A stretch of DNA of 64,000 bases from Palsa-504 sp963789225 (GTDB lineage: Bacteria; Actinomycetota; Actinomycetes; Streptosporangiales; Streptosporangiaceae). How positions within the stretch are numbered: position 1 is the first letter of the stretch; each line of letters starts with the position of its first letter. The notes under the pieces were generated by a model that made no database searches, was not told the DNA's origin, and saw only the letters and a program-made list of their open reading frames with translations. The position numbers and the translations under genes are program-made. This document shows, piece by piece, positions 31,710 to 40,633 of the stretch. Location of the stretch: NCBI GenBank assembly GCA_963789225.1, contig CAWBKD010000037.1, forward strand, positions 72,279 through 136,278. The letters are read 5' to 3'.

Positions 31710-34574
31710 ATGGGGAATCACAGAGTGGCGAGCGTGGCACCGCGCGCCGGTAATGCCAGCGGTAATGCCAACGGTAATGCCAACCAATACGCCGCCGAGC
31801 CAGCGACCTCGCGATTCACCAGCCGGGGCGCGCTGAGGATGCGGAACTGGCCGGTATCCACGCGCCTGATCGCCGTGATCGTGCTGGCCCTCCTCATGGG
31901 CCTGGTCTTCGGTGGCCTGCAGATCGCGTCGGCGGCGGACAGCGCCTCCGAATTCGCCGGCGTGTCGCAGCTCGCCGACCTCGGGCAGCAGGTCACCGGC
32001 CTGGTGCAAGCCCTTGAGGACGAGCGCGACAGGACGACGGGGCTCCTGCCCATCACCAGCGTCGCGGACCTGAACGGCGTATACGCCGCGACGAACTCCG
32101 CGGCGGCCAAGGTCCAGTCGCTGGCCGCCGGGATCGGTAGTTCCTTCCCGGCCAACATCCAGGCCCGGGTGGCCACGGTGCTGTCCGATATCACGCACCT
32201 CCACGAGCTGCGGATCAAGGCCCAGGCCAGCGAGTCCGCGCTCGCGGTGATCGTCGACTACTCGGACCCCATCACCGACATGATCGCCCTGAACGACCAG
32301 ATCGCGCAGGGCACGTCCGACGCCATCTTGGTCAACGACGTCCAGACGCTCGGCTCACTGTCCCTGGCCAAGGACCAGGCCGCGCAGCAGCGCGCGATCT
32401 TGTACAACGCGTTCAACCAGCAGCTCTTCGCCGATGGAGAGCTGCAGGCCCTGCTCACCGCCCAGTCCGAAGAGCTCACCGACCTGACGGCGTTCAATAC
32501 CACCGCCACGCCGGCCGAGCAGAGCGCATACAACAACTTCGTGAACAACGTGTACGGGACCGCGGTGAACCAGGCCCAGAACATCGAGCTCTACGTCGTG
32601 GGCACCGGCGTCCCGGACATCGGCGCGGGCGCTCTGAACATCAGTGCGGCCGATGCACCCGGGGCGTGGTACTCGGCTCAGTCGGCCAAGGTCGACGCCA
32701 TGCAGCAGACCGAGCTTGAGGTAGCCAGGAACATCGTCGCGCGAGCCCAGTCGCTGAAGGGGAGCGCGGAGAGCGCCGCGCTGGTCACCGCCATCGTGGT
32801 CGCGATCATCTTGCTCCTGGTCCTGCTCGCCACGGTCGCCGTGGCCCGGTCCCTGGTCGGTCCGCTGCGCAGGCTGCGGGAAGGCGCGCTCAACGTCGCC
32901 ACGGTGGAACTGCCCGAGCGGGTCCGGCTGCTTGGCGAGGCCCAGGACGGGTCTATCAGCCTGGCGGTGGCGCCGATCGACGTGCTGTCCACCGACGAGA
33001 TCGGCCAGGTCGCCCGGGCGTTCAACCAGGTCCACTCGGAGGCGGTGCGGCTGGCCGGCGACGAAGCCAGCCTGCGGAACAGCCTCAACGCGATGTTCGT
33101 CAACCTATCCCGGCGCAGCCAGTCCCTGATCGAGCGCCTGGTACGCATGATCGACTCCCTCGAGCAGAACGAGGGTGACCCGGAGCGGCTGTCCAACCTG
33201 TTCGCGATGGACCACCTGGTCACCCGAATGCGCCGGAACTCGGAGAACCTGCTGCTGCTGGCCGGGCACGACAGCGTGCGCAAGTGGAGCGAAGCGGTGC
33301 CGCTGGCGGATGTGGCCCGGGCCGCGGTGTCGGAGATCGAGCACTACAGCCGGATATCGCTGAAGGTCCAGCCGGGCATCGCGGTGACCGGGGCGGCGGT
33401 CTCCGACGTGGTGCACCTGCTGGCCGAGGTGATCGAGAACGCCACGATCTTCTCCGCCAAGGACACCCCGGTGCACGTGTCCGCGGAGGAACCGACCACC
33501 GGCGGCGTGCTGATCGAGGTCAGCGACAGCGGAGTGGGCATTCCCGAGGCCCGACTGGCCGAAATCAACTGGCGGCTTGACAACCCTCCCGTTATCGATG
33601 TCTCTGTCTCCCGGCACATGGGCCTGTTCGCCGTGGCCCACCTGGCCGAACGGCACGGGGTACGGGTCCGGCTGCGGCCCCGGTCCCCGCACGGGCTGAC
33701 CGCCTTGGTCTGGCTGCCGGACAACATCACCGAGCGGGAGGCCAGCTTCTACGGCGCGCGGTCGAGGACCTTCGCCGCTCAGCCCGGCTTCCACGGCCGG
33801 GGAATCACGGGCGGTCACGTCATGCCCGCGCGCCCGGTTGCGGAGGTCCAGCCCGCGAACCACTGGCGCGATGTCGTCGTACCCGAGCCCGTCGGTACCG
33901 GCCTGCGCGACACGGGCGTGCGCGAGACCGGCCTGCGCGACACGGGCGTGCGCGAGCCCGGCCTGCGGGAGCCCGGCCTGCGGGAGCCCGGCCTGCGGGA
34001 GCCCGGCCTGCGGGAGCCCGGCCTGCGGGAGCCCGGCCTGCGGGAGCCCGGCCTGCGGGAGCCCGGCCTGCGGGAGCCCGGCCTGCGGGAGACTAGGCCG
34101 GCCATCGTGGCGACATCGGACTGGTTCCGCAGCCGCACGTCGCCGACTCCGGTAACCGGCAACGGCTCGGCGGGTTCGACCGCCGCAACGGCGGCGCAGC
34201 CGACCGTGACCGATGGGTGGGCGATCGGCAAGCAGCCGACGTCCGGGACCGATGGGTGGGCGATCGGCAAGCACGCCGCCCAGATCATCGCGGAGCCGGT
34301 CCGCGGCGACCTCACGGCCGCCGGGCTGCCCTCGCGCGTCCCGCAGGCGAACCTCATCCCCGGCTCCGCCACCGGCGGCCGCGTGGCCGGCGGCCCCGTC
34401 ACCGGCGGCGGGGCCACCAGCCGTCCGGGATCGGGCGCCGAAGCACCGGCCCCGACCGCGCCGCGGTCGCCTGACCTGGCTCGCAGCCGCCTGAGCGGGT
34501 TCCAGCGCGGGGCACGCCGCGCCAAGGGCCTGAGCCCCAGTGCCCCCGACTCGCCAGAGGGAGCCGACCGTTGA
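31710..34574 (+). CDS. Conservon-type sensor histidine kinase with NIT-like sensor domain
   Basis: 954 residues from ATG 31710, with GAGGA nine bases upstream. After a Gly/Asn repeat (GNASGNANGNAN) the first helix is LIAVIVLALLMGLVFGGLQI. A long extracellular all-helical domain resembling the nitrate/nitrite-sensing NIT domain follows, then a second helix, a HAMP region (VARSLVGPLRRLREGAL) and a kinase core. Core motifs are the N box EVIENATIF, G1 SDSGVGIPEARL and a G2-like SPHGLTALVWL. There is no canonical His-box, as is usual for CvnA-type kinases. The C-terminal 250 residues are disordered, with twelve 15-bp repeats. It overlaps the next gene by TTGA. Confidence 0.87.
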   Translation: MGNHRVASVAPRAGNASGNANGNANQYAAEPATSRFTSRGALRMRNWPVSTRLIAVIVLALLMGLVFGGLQIASAADSASEFAGVSQLADLGQQVTGLVQALEDERDRTTGLLPITSVADLNGVYAATNSAAAKVQSLAAGIGSSFPANIQARVATVLSDITHLHELRIKAQASESALAVIVDYSDPITDMIALNDQIAQGTSDAILVNDVQTLGSLSLAKDQAAQQRAILYNAFNQQLFADGELQALLTAQSEELTDLTAFNTTATPAEQSAYNNFVNNVYGTAVNQAQNIELYVVGTGVPDIGAGALNISAADAPGAWYSAQSAKVDAMQQTELEVARNIVARAQSLKGSAESAALVTAIVVAIILLLVLLATVAVARSLVGPLRRLREGALNVATVELPERVRLLGEAQDGSISLAVAPIDVLSTDEIGQVARAFNQVHSEAVRLAGDEASLRNSLNAMFVNLSRRSQSLIERLVRMIDSLEQNEGDPERLSNLFAMDHLVTRMRRNSENLLLLAGHDSVRKWSEAVPLADVARAAVSEIEHYSRISLKVQPGIAVTGAAVSDVVHLLAEVIENATIFSAKDTPVHVSAEEPTTGGVLIEVSDSGVGIPEARLAEINWRLDNPPVIDVSVSRHMGLFAVAHLAERHGVRVRLRPRSPHGLTALVWLPDNITEREASFYGARSRTFAAQPGFHGRGITGGHVMPARPVAEVQPANHWRDVVVPEPVGTGLRDTGVRETGLRDTGVREPGLREPGLREPGLREPGLREPGLREPGLREPGLREPGLREPGLRETRPAIVATSDWFRSRTSPTPVTGNGSAGSTAATAAQPTVTDGWAIGKQPTSGTDGWAIGKHAAQIIAEPVRGDLTAAGLPSRVPQANLIPGSATGGRVAGGPVTGGGATSRPGSGAEAPAPTAPRSPDLARSRLSGFQRGARRAKGLSPSAPDSPEGADR
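33906..34085 (+). repeat. Twelve tandem 15-bp repeats in sensor-kinase tail
   Basis: Units of CGGGAGCCCGGCCTG or CGCGACACGGGCGTG encode REPGL, RDTGV or RETGL. The order is RDTGV, RETGL, RDTGV, then nine REPGL units, most of them identical at nucleotide level. The repeats keep the frame and lie in the low-complexity tail of the kinase. Confidence 0.9.
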
Positions 34575-34999
34575 GCTACGCATACCGCCAGGACCTGAAC
34601 TGGCTCGTCACCGACTTCACCACGCGAGTCCCTGACGTCGCGCACGCGGCCGTGGTATCCGCGGACGGCGTGCCGCTGGCGCTGTCGGAGCACATCCCCG
34701 CTGCTTTCGCCGGCCAGCTCGCGGCCATCACCTCGGGGCTGACCAGCCTGATGCAGGGCGCGGCGCGGCTGTTCGAGGCCGGCCGGGCCACCCAGGCCCT
34801 GGTGGAGATGGAAGGCGGGCTGATGTTCGTCATGGCCATCAGCGACGGGTCTAGCCTCACCGTCCTGGCCGCTCCGGAGAGCGACACGGACTTGGTGGCC
34901 TACGAGATGACGCGACTGGTCGAGGCGGTCGGCGACGTGCTGACGCCGGCCGCTCGGGCCCCACAGGGATCGTTAGCGAGCACCGACATAGGCGTCTAG
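34571..34999 (+). CDS. Roadblock/LC7-domain protein (conservon CvnB-like)
   Basis: 142 residues starting at TTG 34571, which overlaps the kinase stop. LNWLVTDFTTRVPDVAHAAV and SADGVPLALSEHIP match the roadblock/LC7 (MglB-like) fold, a dimer that in conservons regulates the small GTPase CvnD. The usual next genes (a DUF742 protein and a GTPase) are missing: the adjacent gene is a deaminase on the other strand. So this is a two-gene partial conservon. Partners may lie elsewhere in the genome. Confidence 0.88.
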   Translation: MSYAYRQDLNWLVTDFTTRVPDVAHAAVVSADGVPLALSEHIPAAFAGQLAAITSGLTSLMQGAARLFEAGRATQALVEMEGGLMFVMAISDGSSLTVLAAPESDTDLVAYEMTRLVEAVGDVLTPAARAPQGSLASTDIGV

Positions 35000-36001
35000 G
35001 TCCGCTAGATAGCGGTCGCGGTCTGCGGTACTCAGCCAGGCGATCTCGAAGGAGTTGCGGGCGAGCCGGGCCAGTTCGGTCTCGGTCAGGGCGGCCGCCT
35101 CGGCCGCCGCGGCCAGGTTCGCGTTCACGTACGCGCCGAAGTACGCCGGGTCGTCGGAGTTGACCGTGGCCCGCAGCGACCGGTCCAGCATGGTCTTGAG
35201 CTCGTGCGCCTTGAGGCCGTCGGACACCCAGCCGTTCGAGACCGGGCACACCGTCAGGCCGATGCCGTCCCGGGCGAGCCTGGCCACGAGCGCCTGGTTT
35301 TCCAGGCAATTGACGCCGTGGTCGATCCGCTCGACGCCGATGTCGTCCAGGCACTGCCAGATGTGACTGACTGAGTCGGCCTGATCGACGTCGCAGTGCA
35401 TGGTGAGCCGGTAACCCTCGGCGCGGGCCCGGTCGAAGACCTCACGAAACTTCACCGGGGGGTTGTCCTTCTCGTCGGAGTCGAGCCCGACCCCGACGAT
35501 CAGTTCCCGGTACGCCAGGGATTGCTCGAGGGTCCGCATCGCGGAGTCCGCTGGCATGTCCCTGAGGAAGCACATGATGAGTTGGACGCGAAGGCCGAGA
35601 CTCGCCTGTGCCTCCACCCGGGCCCGGTGCAGCCCTCCTATCACGGTCTCGAAACCAATCCCGCGGCTGGTATGCGCCTGGGGGTCGAAGAAGACCTCGG
35701 CGTAGACGACGTTCTGGGCGCTGGCCGTGCGGAAGTAGGCCATGGCCAGGTCGTAGAAGTCCGGCTCCGTAAGCAGCACGGACATGCCCTCGTAGTAGGC
35801 GGCCAGGAACGACGTCAGGTCGGTGAACGCGTACCCGGCCCGCATCGCCTCGGCGGAGTCGTACGGCAAGCTGACCCCGTTGCGCGCCGCGAGGTCGAAC
35901 TTGAGCTCGGGCTCAAGGGTGCCCTCGAGGTGCAGGTGCAGCTCGGCCTTCGGCATCCGCTGGATGAAGGCCCCGATACCGCCATCGGAGCCTCCATCCA
36001 T
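34973..36001 (-). CDS. Adenosine-deaminase-family amidohydrolase
   Basis: 342 residues from ATG 36001; it ends with a 27-base overlap with the roadblock gene. It is of the adenosine/adenine deaminase family: Zn-binding HLHLEG near the N-terminus and NSDDPAYFG near the C-terminus are intact. The usual HAGE motif, which holds a Zn ligand and the catalytic Glu, reads MHCDVDQADS here, so the Glu is replaced; RIDHGV follows as expected. It may deaminate a variant purine or have altered chemistry. It is encoded eleven bases after an NCS1 permease stop, so uptake and deamination of a purine base or nucleoside are probably linked. Confidence 0.85.
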   Translation of the reverse strand: MDGGSDGGIGAFIQRMPKAELHLHLEGTLEPELKFDLAARNGVSLPYDSAEAMRAGYAFTDLTSFLAAYYEGMSVLLTEPDFYDLAMAYFRTASAQNVVYAEVFFDPQAHTSRGIGFETVIGGLHRARVEAQASLGLRVQLIMCFLRDMPADSAMRTLEQSLAYRELIVGVGLDSDEKDNPPVKFREVFDRARAEGYRLTMHCDVDQADSVSHIWQCLDDIGVERIDHGVNCLENQALVARLARDGIGLTVCPVSNGWVSDGLKAHELKTMLDRSLRATVNSDDPAYFGAYVNANLAAAAEAAALTETELARLARNSFEIAWLSTADRDRYLADLDAYVGAR

Positions 36002-36012
36002 CGCACCGTGGG

Positions 36013-37500
36013 TCACGTGCGGGTGACCTGGGCCGCCTCCTGCTGCACGCTGCGTCCGGCCAGCACCCAGTAGACCAGCGCGCCGACGACGATGCCGATC
36101 GCCCAGCTGAAGTCTCCGCCGGTGCCCGGCGTTGTTGCGGCCAGGCCGGGGAAGTGGTTGGAGATGTACCCGGTATAGGCCGGGACCGCGAAGGCCGCGT
36201 CGATCCACAGCAACGCGGCGACCATGCCGACCACCTGGGCGATGATGGCCGGCCAGTGGACCCCGCCGTTGCGCCAGTAAATCCCGTCACGCGCCGACCG
36301 CAGCGACAGCGAGTGGTAGTCGCGGCGGCGCAGCAGGTAGTCCGTGATCATGATGCCGAACCACGGCGCCAGCCAGACCACGATGTACAGCAGGAAGCCG
36401 GCGAAGTCTTTGTAGAAGTTCCCGTGGAACAAGATGATCCCGGTGACCACGGCGCACACCACGGTGTCGATGATGACCGCGCCCCAGCGCCGGACCGGCA
36501 GGCCCAGCGCCTGCAGCGTGACACCCGAGGAGTACATGTCGATCGTGTTGATCGCCAGCAGCTGGAAGATGGCGAAGATCAGGAACGGGGTCACGAACCA
36601 GCTCGGGAAGGACTGCGGCACGCCAAGCTGCGCGATGCCGACGGTCTTGGTCGTGATCGTGTAGGCGAACACGCCGAGCAGTTCCAGGATGATCGACGGG
36701 ATCGCGCCGCCCAGCGTCGCGGACCAGAAGGTCCGGGACCCCGAGGTGCCGCGCGGCAGGTAGCGCGAGTAGTCGTTGCCGTTCTCCGTCCAGCCCAGGC
36801 CGCCGGTGGAGATGATCAGCACCAGCGCCGTCGTCCACACCGCGAACGTCACCGGGTGAGCGTGGAACGTGGACAGGTGCAGCCGGTTGAAGGTGAACCC
36901 GGCCAGCACCGCGAAGAACACGATGAAGACGTACGCCAGCCAACGCAGGATCTTGCTGATCGTGGCGTGGCCGAGCAGCGGCAGGACCATCTGGAGCAGG
37001 GCGGCCAGGATGATCACGACGATCTTGGCCGCCGAATCGAGGTTAGTCCCGTGCAGTGAGAAAAGCAGGATGATGGTCGCGACGACGAAATAGATGCCCT
37101 CGATTTCGAAGCCGACCTGGGTTCCCCAGTTGAATAGCGCTACCAGGCGGTTCCCGTTCTGGCCGAAAGGCGCACGGCTGACCATGAACGCGGTGGTACC
37201 CGTCTTCGGCCCCTGCAGGCTCGCGAAGCCGAGCAGCGCGTAGAACACGTTGCCGATCAGGATGGCCGCGACCGCCTGCTCCACCGACAACCCGAAGGTC
37301 ATGATCAGCGTGCCGTAGAAGAGGAACTCCACGTTGAACACGGCGCCGGACCACAGCCAGAACAGCCCGGCTGGCGTCATCTTCCGCTCGGAGTCGGGGA
37401 TCAGGTCAATGCCGCGCTGCTCGATCTTGAAGGCGGCGTATTCCTGCGGAACCTCCTCCAAGGCCTGGGTCTTGCCATGCCTGCCCGAGACGCTACTCAT
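36013..37500 (-). CDS. NCS1-family purine/cytosine permease
   Basis: 495 residues with about twelve hydrophobic helices, preceded by GGGAG at ten bases before the ATG. The N-terminus (KIEQRGIDLIPDSER) and the first helices (FWLWSGAVFNVEFLFYGTLI) match nucleobase:cation symporter-1 members such as cytosine or purine permeases. It is the first gene of a two-gene operon with the deaminase. The substrate is probably a purine or pyrimidine base but is not identifiable by eye. Confidence 0.9.
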   Translation of the reverse strand: MSSVSGRHGKTQALEEVPQEYAAFKIEQRGIDLIPDSERKMTPAGLFWLWSGAVFNVEFLFYGTLIMTFGLSVEQAVAAILIGNVFYALLGFASLQGPKTGTTAFMVSRAPFGQNGNRLVALFNWGTQVGFEIEGIYFVVATIILLFSLHGTNLDSAAKIVVIILAALLQMVLPLLGHATISKILRWLAYVFIVFFAVLAGFTFNRLHLSTFHAHPVTFAVWTTALVLIISTGGLGWTENGNDYSRYLPRGTSGSRTFWSATLGGAIPSIILELLGVFAYTITTKTVGIAQLGVPQSFPSWFVTPFLIFAIFQLLAINTIDMYSSGVTLQALGLPVRRWGAVIIDTVVCAVVTGIILFHGNFYKDFAGFLLYIVVWLAPWFGIMITDYLLRRRDYHSLSLRSARDGIYWRNGGVHWPAIIAQVVGMVAALLWIDAAFAVPAYTGYISNHFPGLAATTPGTGGDFSWAIGIVVGALVYWVLAGRSVQQEAAQVTRT

Positions 37501-37893
37501 CTGCCACTCCCGAGTCTTGGTCGATGTGTGCTGTCCCCCACTGGCCCACGATCCTGCACTTCTCCGGTAAACATAGTGTTTCGGTCATCTAATGAACAGA
37601 CATGCCCCCGTGATACTCGTGGGGATAGATGGCCTAGGCATTTTCACGGACCGAACCCACCATGTGGCACAGCGCCGGAAACGCCACTAGCATGCCACTA
37701 TGCCGACCTGCTTGCACGTGCAGGAGGGAAGCACGCAGCGATCTCATCCGCGCTCTCGTTTAGGGGGCCAGCCGGGGTCGCGTGTAGTCGTGGGCGGCCG
37801 TGAACCTTTGGCGTCCGCTCACATCGCCAGGACTCGGAAGCCGGCCGGTCCGGAGTATCTCCCGCCGACCGCCAGCACATCGCGTGAGAGGCT
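37501..37893. other. Intergenic region between permease and STAND gene
   Basis: No gene that I can support lies in these 393 bases. They separate the divergent permease/deaminase operon from the first STAND gene. An A/T-richer patch at about 37560-37610 probably holds the permease promoter. I see no riboswitch-like structure. Confidence 0.3.
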
Positions 37894-40455
37894 GTGAACG
37901 TGGTCGCGCAGCAGCGTGCCGGAGCGCCGCCGCATCCGGGAATCCTCTTGTCGGGGAGCATCCCCCCGCTCACGGACTGGTACTTCCAGCGCCCCGAGAC
38001 CGGGGTCGACCTGAGGTCAGGCCTGTTCCCCGGGCAGACCGTGGTACTGACCCACGGGGAACAGACCACCACGGCGCCCGCCGCCCAGGGCGGAACGGGC
38101 AAGACGCAGCTCGCCGTGGAGTTCACGCAGGCGCTGCGGAGCGCCGGCGCGGTCGAGGTCCTCATCTGGATCACCGCGACCAGCCGCGAGGCGATCCTGG
38201 TCAGCTTCGCCCAGGCGGCCGGCGCGGTCGGCGCCGGTGATCCCGACGCGGACGCCGAGGCCGCCGCCACGCGCTTCGTGGCCTGGCTGTCCCACACCGA
38301 GCGCCCGTGGGCGCTGATCCTCGACGACCTGTCCGACCCGGCCGACCTGGAGGACCTGTGGCCGGCGGGCCCGGCCGGCCAGGTCGTGATCACGACCCGG
38401 CTGCCCGGCACCGCCCTGAGCCCGCCGGCGCTGCGGGCCGGCGCGGATCAGGCGGCCCGCGGTCTGCGGATCGTGCCGGTCGGCGGGTTCAGCCGCCGGG
38501 AGGCGCTTGACTACCTCAGCTGGCGGCTCACGGACTATCCCGACCAGCGGATCGAGGCGCTCGACCTCGGCGAGGACCTGGACGGGCTGCCGCTCGGCCT
38601 GGCGCAGGCGGTCGCGGTGATGAACGTCAAGGGCCTGAGCTGCCGAGAGTACCGGGTCCAGCTCGAAGAACGGCGCAAGCACATGGAGACCGTGCCGGTG
38701 GAGGGGGTATCGGCGCCCATCCTGGCCACCTGGTCGCTGGCCGCCGAGTGCGCGGACGAGCTCACGCCCGCCGGGCTCGCCTGGCCGGCGCTCGCGCTGG
38801 CGGCCATGCTCGACCCCAACGGGATCCCGGGCGTCGTCCTCACCAGCGCGGCGGCGTGCGGCTACATCGCCGGGCGGCCGAGCGCCGGCGCGCCGCAGGA
38901 CCAGGCGATGGTCCGGGCGGCCATCACCAACCTGGCGCGGGCCGGCCTGGTCAGCATCGACCCCGCGAGCCAGGTCCGCACGGTGCGGATGCACCCCAGC
39001 GTTCAGGCCGCGGTACGCGCCTGGATCCCGCGGGCCGATACCGAACGGGTCCTGCTCGCCGCCGCGGACGCGCTGGTCCAGACGTGGCCGGAACCCGATG
39101 ACGGGCCGCAGGGCGGCGGGGTGCACGGCGGGGCGCCCGGCGACGCGCCCCTCGGCGGCGGGACGCCGATGGACCAGGCGCTGGGCGACTGCGCGGCCCA
39201 CCTGCGCGCGGCCGAGGCGGCCGGGGAGGGAGCCGGCCGGCCGCAGGCGCAGCCGGGTCCCCTGTGGCAACCCGAGGCCCACCCGGTGCTGTTCCGCAAG
39301 GGCCTGAGCCTGGAAAACAGCGGTCTCTCCGACGCCACGATCGCGTACTGGCAGGCCATGGTGACCACCTGCACCAGGCTGCTCGGCCCCGCGCACGCCA
39401 GCTCGGGGGCGGCCAGGGACCGGCTCGCGCTAGCCTACGAGACGGCGGGCCGGTTCGGCGACGCGATCGCCGCCTTCCAGGCCGCGCTGGCCGACCGGGA
39501 ACGCAACCAGGGCCGGGAACACCCCGACACCATCGGCGCCCGCGGTCAGCTCGCGCACGCGTACGCCAGCGCCGGGCGGCCCGCCGAGGCCGTGGCGCTC
39601 TACGAGCAGATGGTCGCGGACTCCAGCCGGCAACTCGGCCTCGGGCACCCGGTCACCATCAGGGCGCGGTCCGGCCTGGCGGAGGCCTACCAGGAGGCGG
39701 GCCGGGGCAAGGATTCGGTGGCCGCCTACGCCAAGCTCGTCGCCGACTCCGAACGCCTCCTCGGCGCGGGGCACCCGTCCACGCTGGCGGCGCGTGAGGA
39801 CCTGGCCGACGCGTGCCTGACCAACGGGCAGCCGGGGGACGCCGTGGAGCAGTACCGGCGGGTCCTCGGAATTTTGGAGGCGGCCCGCGGGCGGGACCAT
39901 CCCGACGTCATCGTGGCCCGGGCCAGCCTCGCCTCCGCGCTGCGCCGCTCGGGGAAGCTCAAGGACGCCATTGCCCAGTACGAGCGCGTCCTTTCCGACC
40001 GGGAGCGGGTCCAGGGCGCCGATCACCCGGACACCATCGCGGCCCGCGCCAACCTGGCCTTCGCCTACCGCAGCGCCGGGCAGCTCCGCGAGGCGATCCC
40101 CGTCTACGAGCGCACCTTGGAAGATAGGGAGCGCGTGCAGGGAGCCGACTACGCCGACACCCGCGGCGCGCGGTGCAACCTGGCCGGCGCCTACCAGCAG
40201 GCCGGGCGGCTGCCGGACGCGGTCAGGCAGTACGAACGCGCGCTGGCCGACAGCGAGCGGACGCTCGGGCCCGCGGACTCCGAGACGATGACCACGCGCG
40301 GCAGCCTGGCCTCGGCCCTGTTCGCGGACGGCCGGCTCATGGAGGCCATCGCCCTGCTGCGACGGGCCCTGGCCGACGCCGAGCGCACCCTCGGTCCCGA
40401 ACACCCGATGACCCAGGCCGTCCGGGCCAGCCTGGATACGGCTACCAAAACCTGA
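37894..40455 (+). CDS. STAND NTPase with NB-ARC and TPR repeats (copy 1)
   Basis: 853 residues. GTG 37894 or GTG 37900 starts; the latter lines up with the start of the next paralogue (GTG-GTC-GCG-CAG-CAG). The NB-ARC core has P-loop AAQGGTGKTQLAVEF (63-77), Walker B WALILDDLSD (138-147), GQVVITTRLP (161-170) and a winged-helix region to about residue 400. From about residue 470 come nine or more tetratricopeptide units with the kinesin-light-chain-like 42-residue period (for example AREDLADACLTNGQPGDAVE). Such proteins oligomerise on sensing a ligand; the effector part of this one is not recognisable. The next gene is a paralogue. Confidence 0.85.
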   Translation: MNVVAQQRAGAPPHPGILLSGSIPPLTDWYFQRPETGVDLRSGLFPGQTVVLTHGEQTTTAPAAQGGTGKTQLAVEFTQALRSAGAVEVLIWITATSREAILVSFAQAAGAVGAGDPDADAEAAATRFVAWLSHTERPWALILDDLSDPADLEDLWPAGPAGQVVITTRLPGTALSPPALRAGADQAARGLRIVPVGGFSRREALDYLSWRLTDYPDQRIEALDLGEDLDGLPLGLAQAVAVMNVKGLSCREYRVQLEERRKHMETVPVEGVSAPILATWSLAAECADELTPAGLAWPALALAAMLDPNGIPGVVLTSAAACGYIAGRPSAGAPQDQAMVRAAITNLARAGLVSIDPASQVRTVRMHPSVQAAVRAWIPRADTERVLLAAADALVQTWPEPDDGPQGGGVHGGAPGDAPLGGGTPMDQALGDCAAHLRAAEAAGEGAGRPQAQPGPLWQPEAHPVLFRKGLSLENSGLSDATIAYWQAMVTTCTRLLGPAHASSGAARDRLALAYETAGRFGDAIAAFQAALADRERNQGREHPDTIGARGQLAHAYASAGRPAEAVALYEQMVADSSRQLGLGHPVTIRARSGLAEAYQEAGRGKDSVAAYAKLVADSERLLGAGHPSTLAAREDLADACLTNGQPGDAVEQYRRVLGILEAARGRDHPDVIVARASLASALRRSGKLKDAIAQYERVLSDRERVQGADHPDTIAARANLAFAYRSAGQLREAIPVYERTLEDRERVQGADYADTRGARCNLAGAYQQAGRLPDAVRQYERALADSERTLGPADSETMTTRGSLASALFADGRLMEAIALLRRALADAERTLGPEHPMTQAVRASLDTATKT

Positions 40456-40633
40456 ACCAGGCACCCAAAAGCAGCGAAGTCGTTAGACTCAGCGAGCACA
40501 TGATACGGATCGCGCTCGGACGGCCACGTTTCGCACCACAAGCCGCATTGCGTGACTTATCGCGACATATGTCCGCGGCGCGATGATCCTGATTATCATG
40601 CCACTTGAGCCCGGGTGAGAAAGGCCGTCACAG

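Noticed and set aside
33906..34085. Tandem repeats as a CRISPR array
   Set aside because: Units are 15 bp without spacers, in frame and within a coding region.
33105..34583. Long minus-strand frame (about 490 codons) opposite the kinase
   Set aside because: It is the antisense of repeats and of the kinase core; its translation is a repetitive PQAGL-like text with no domains.
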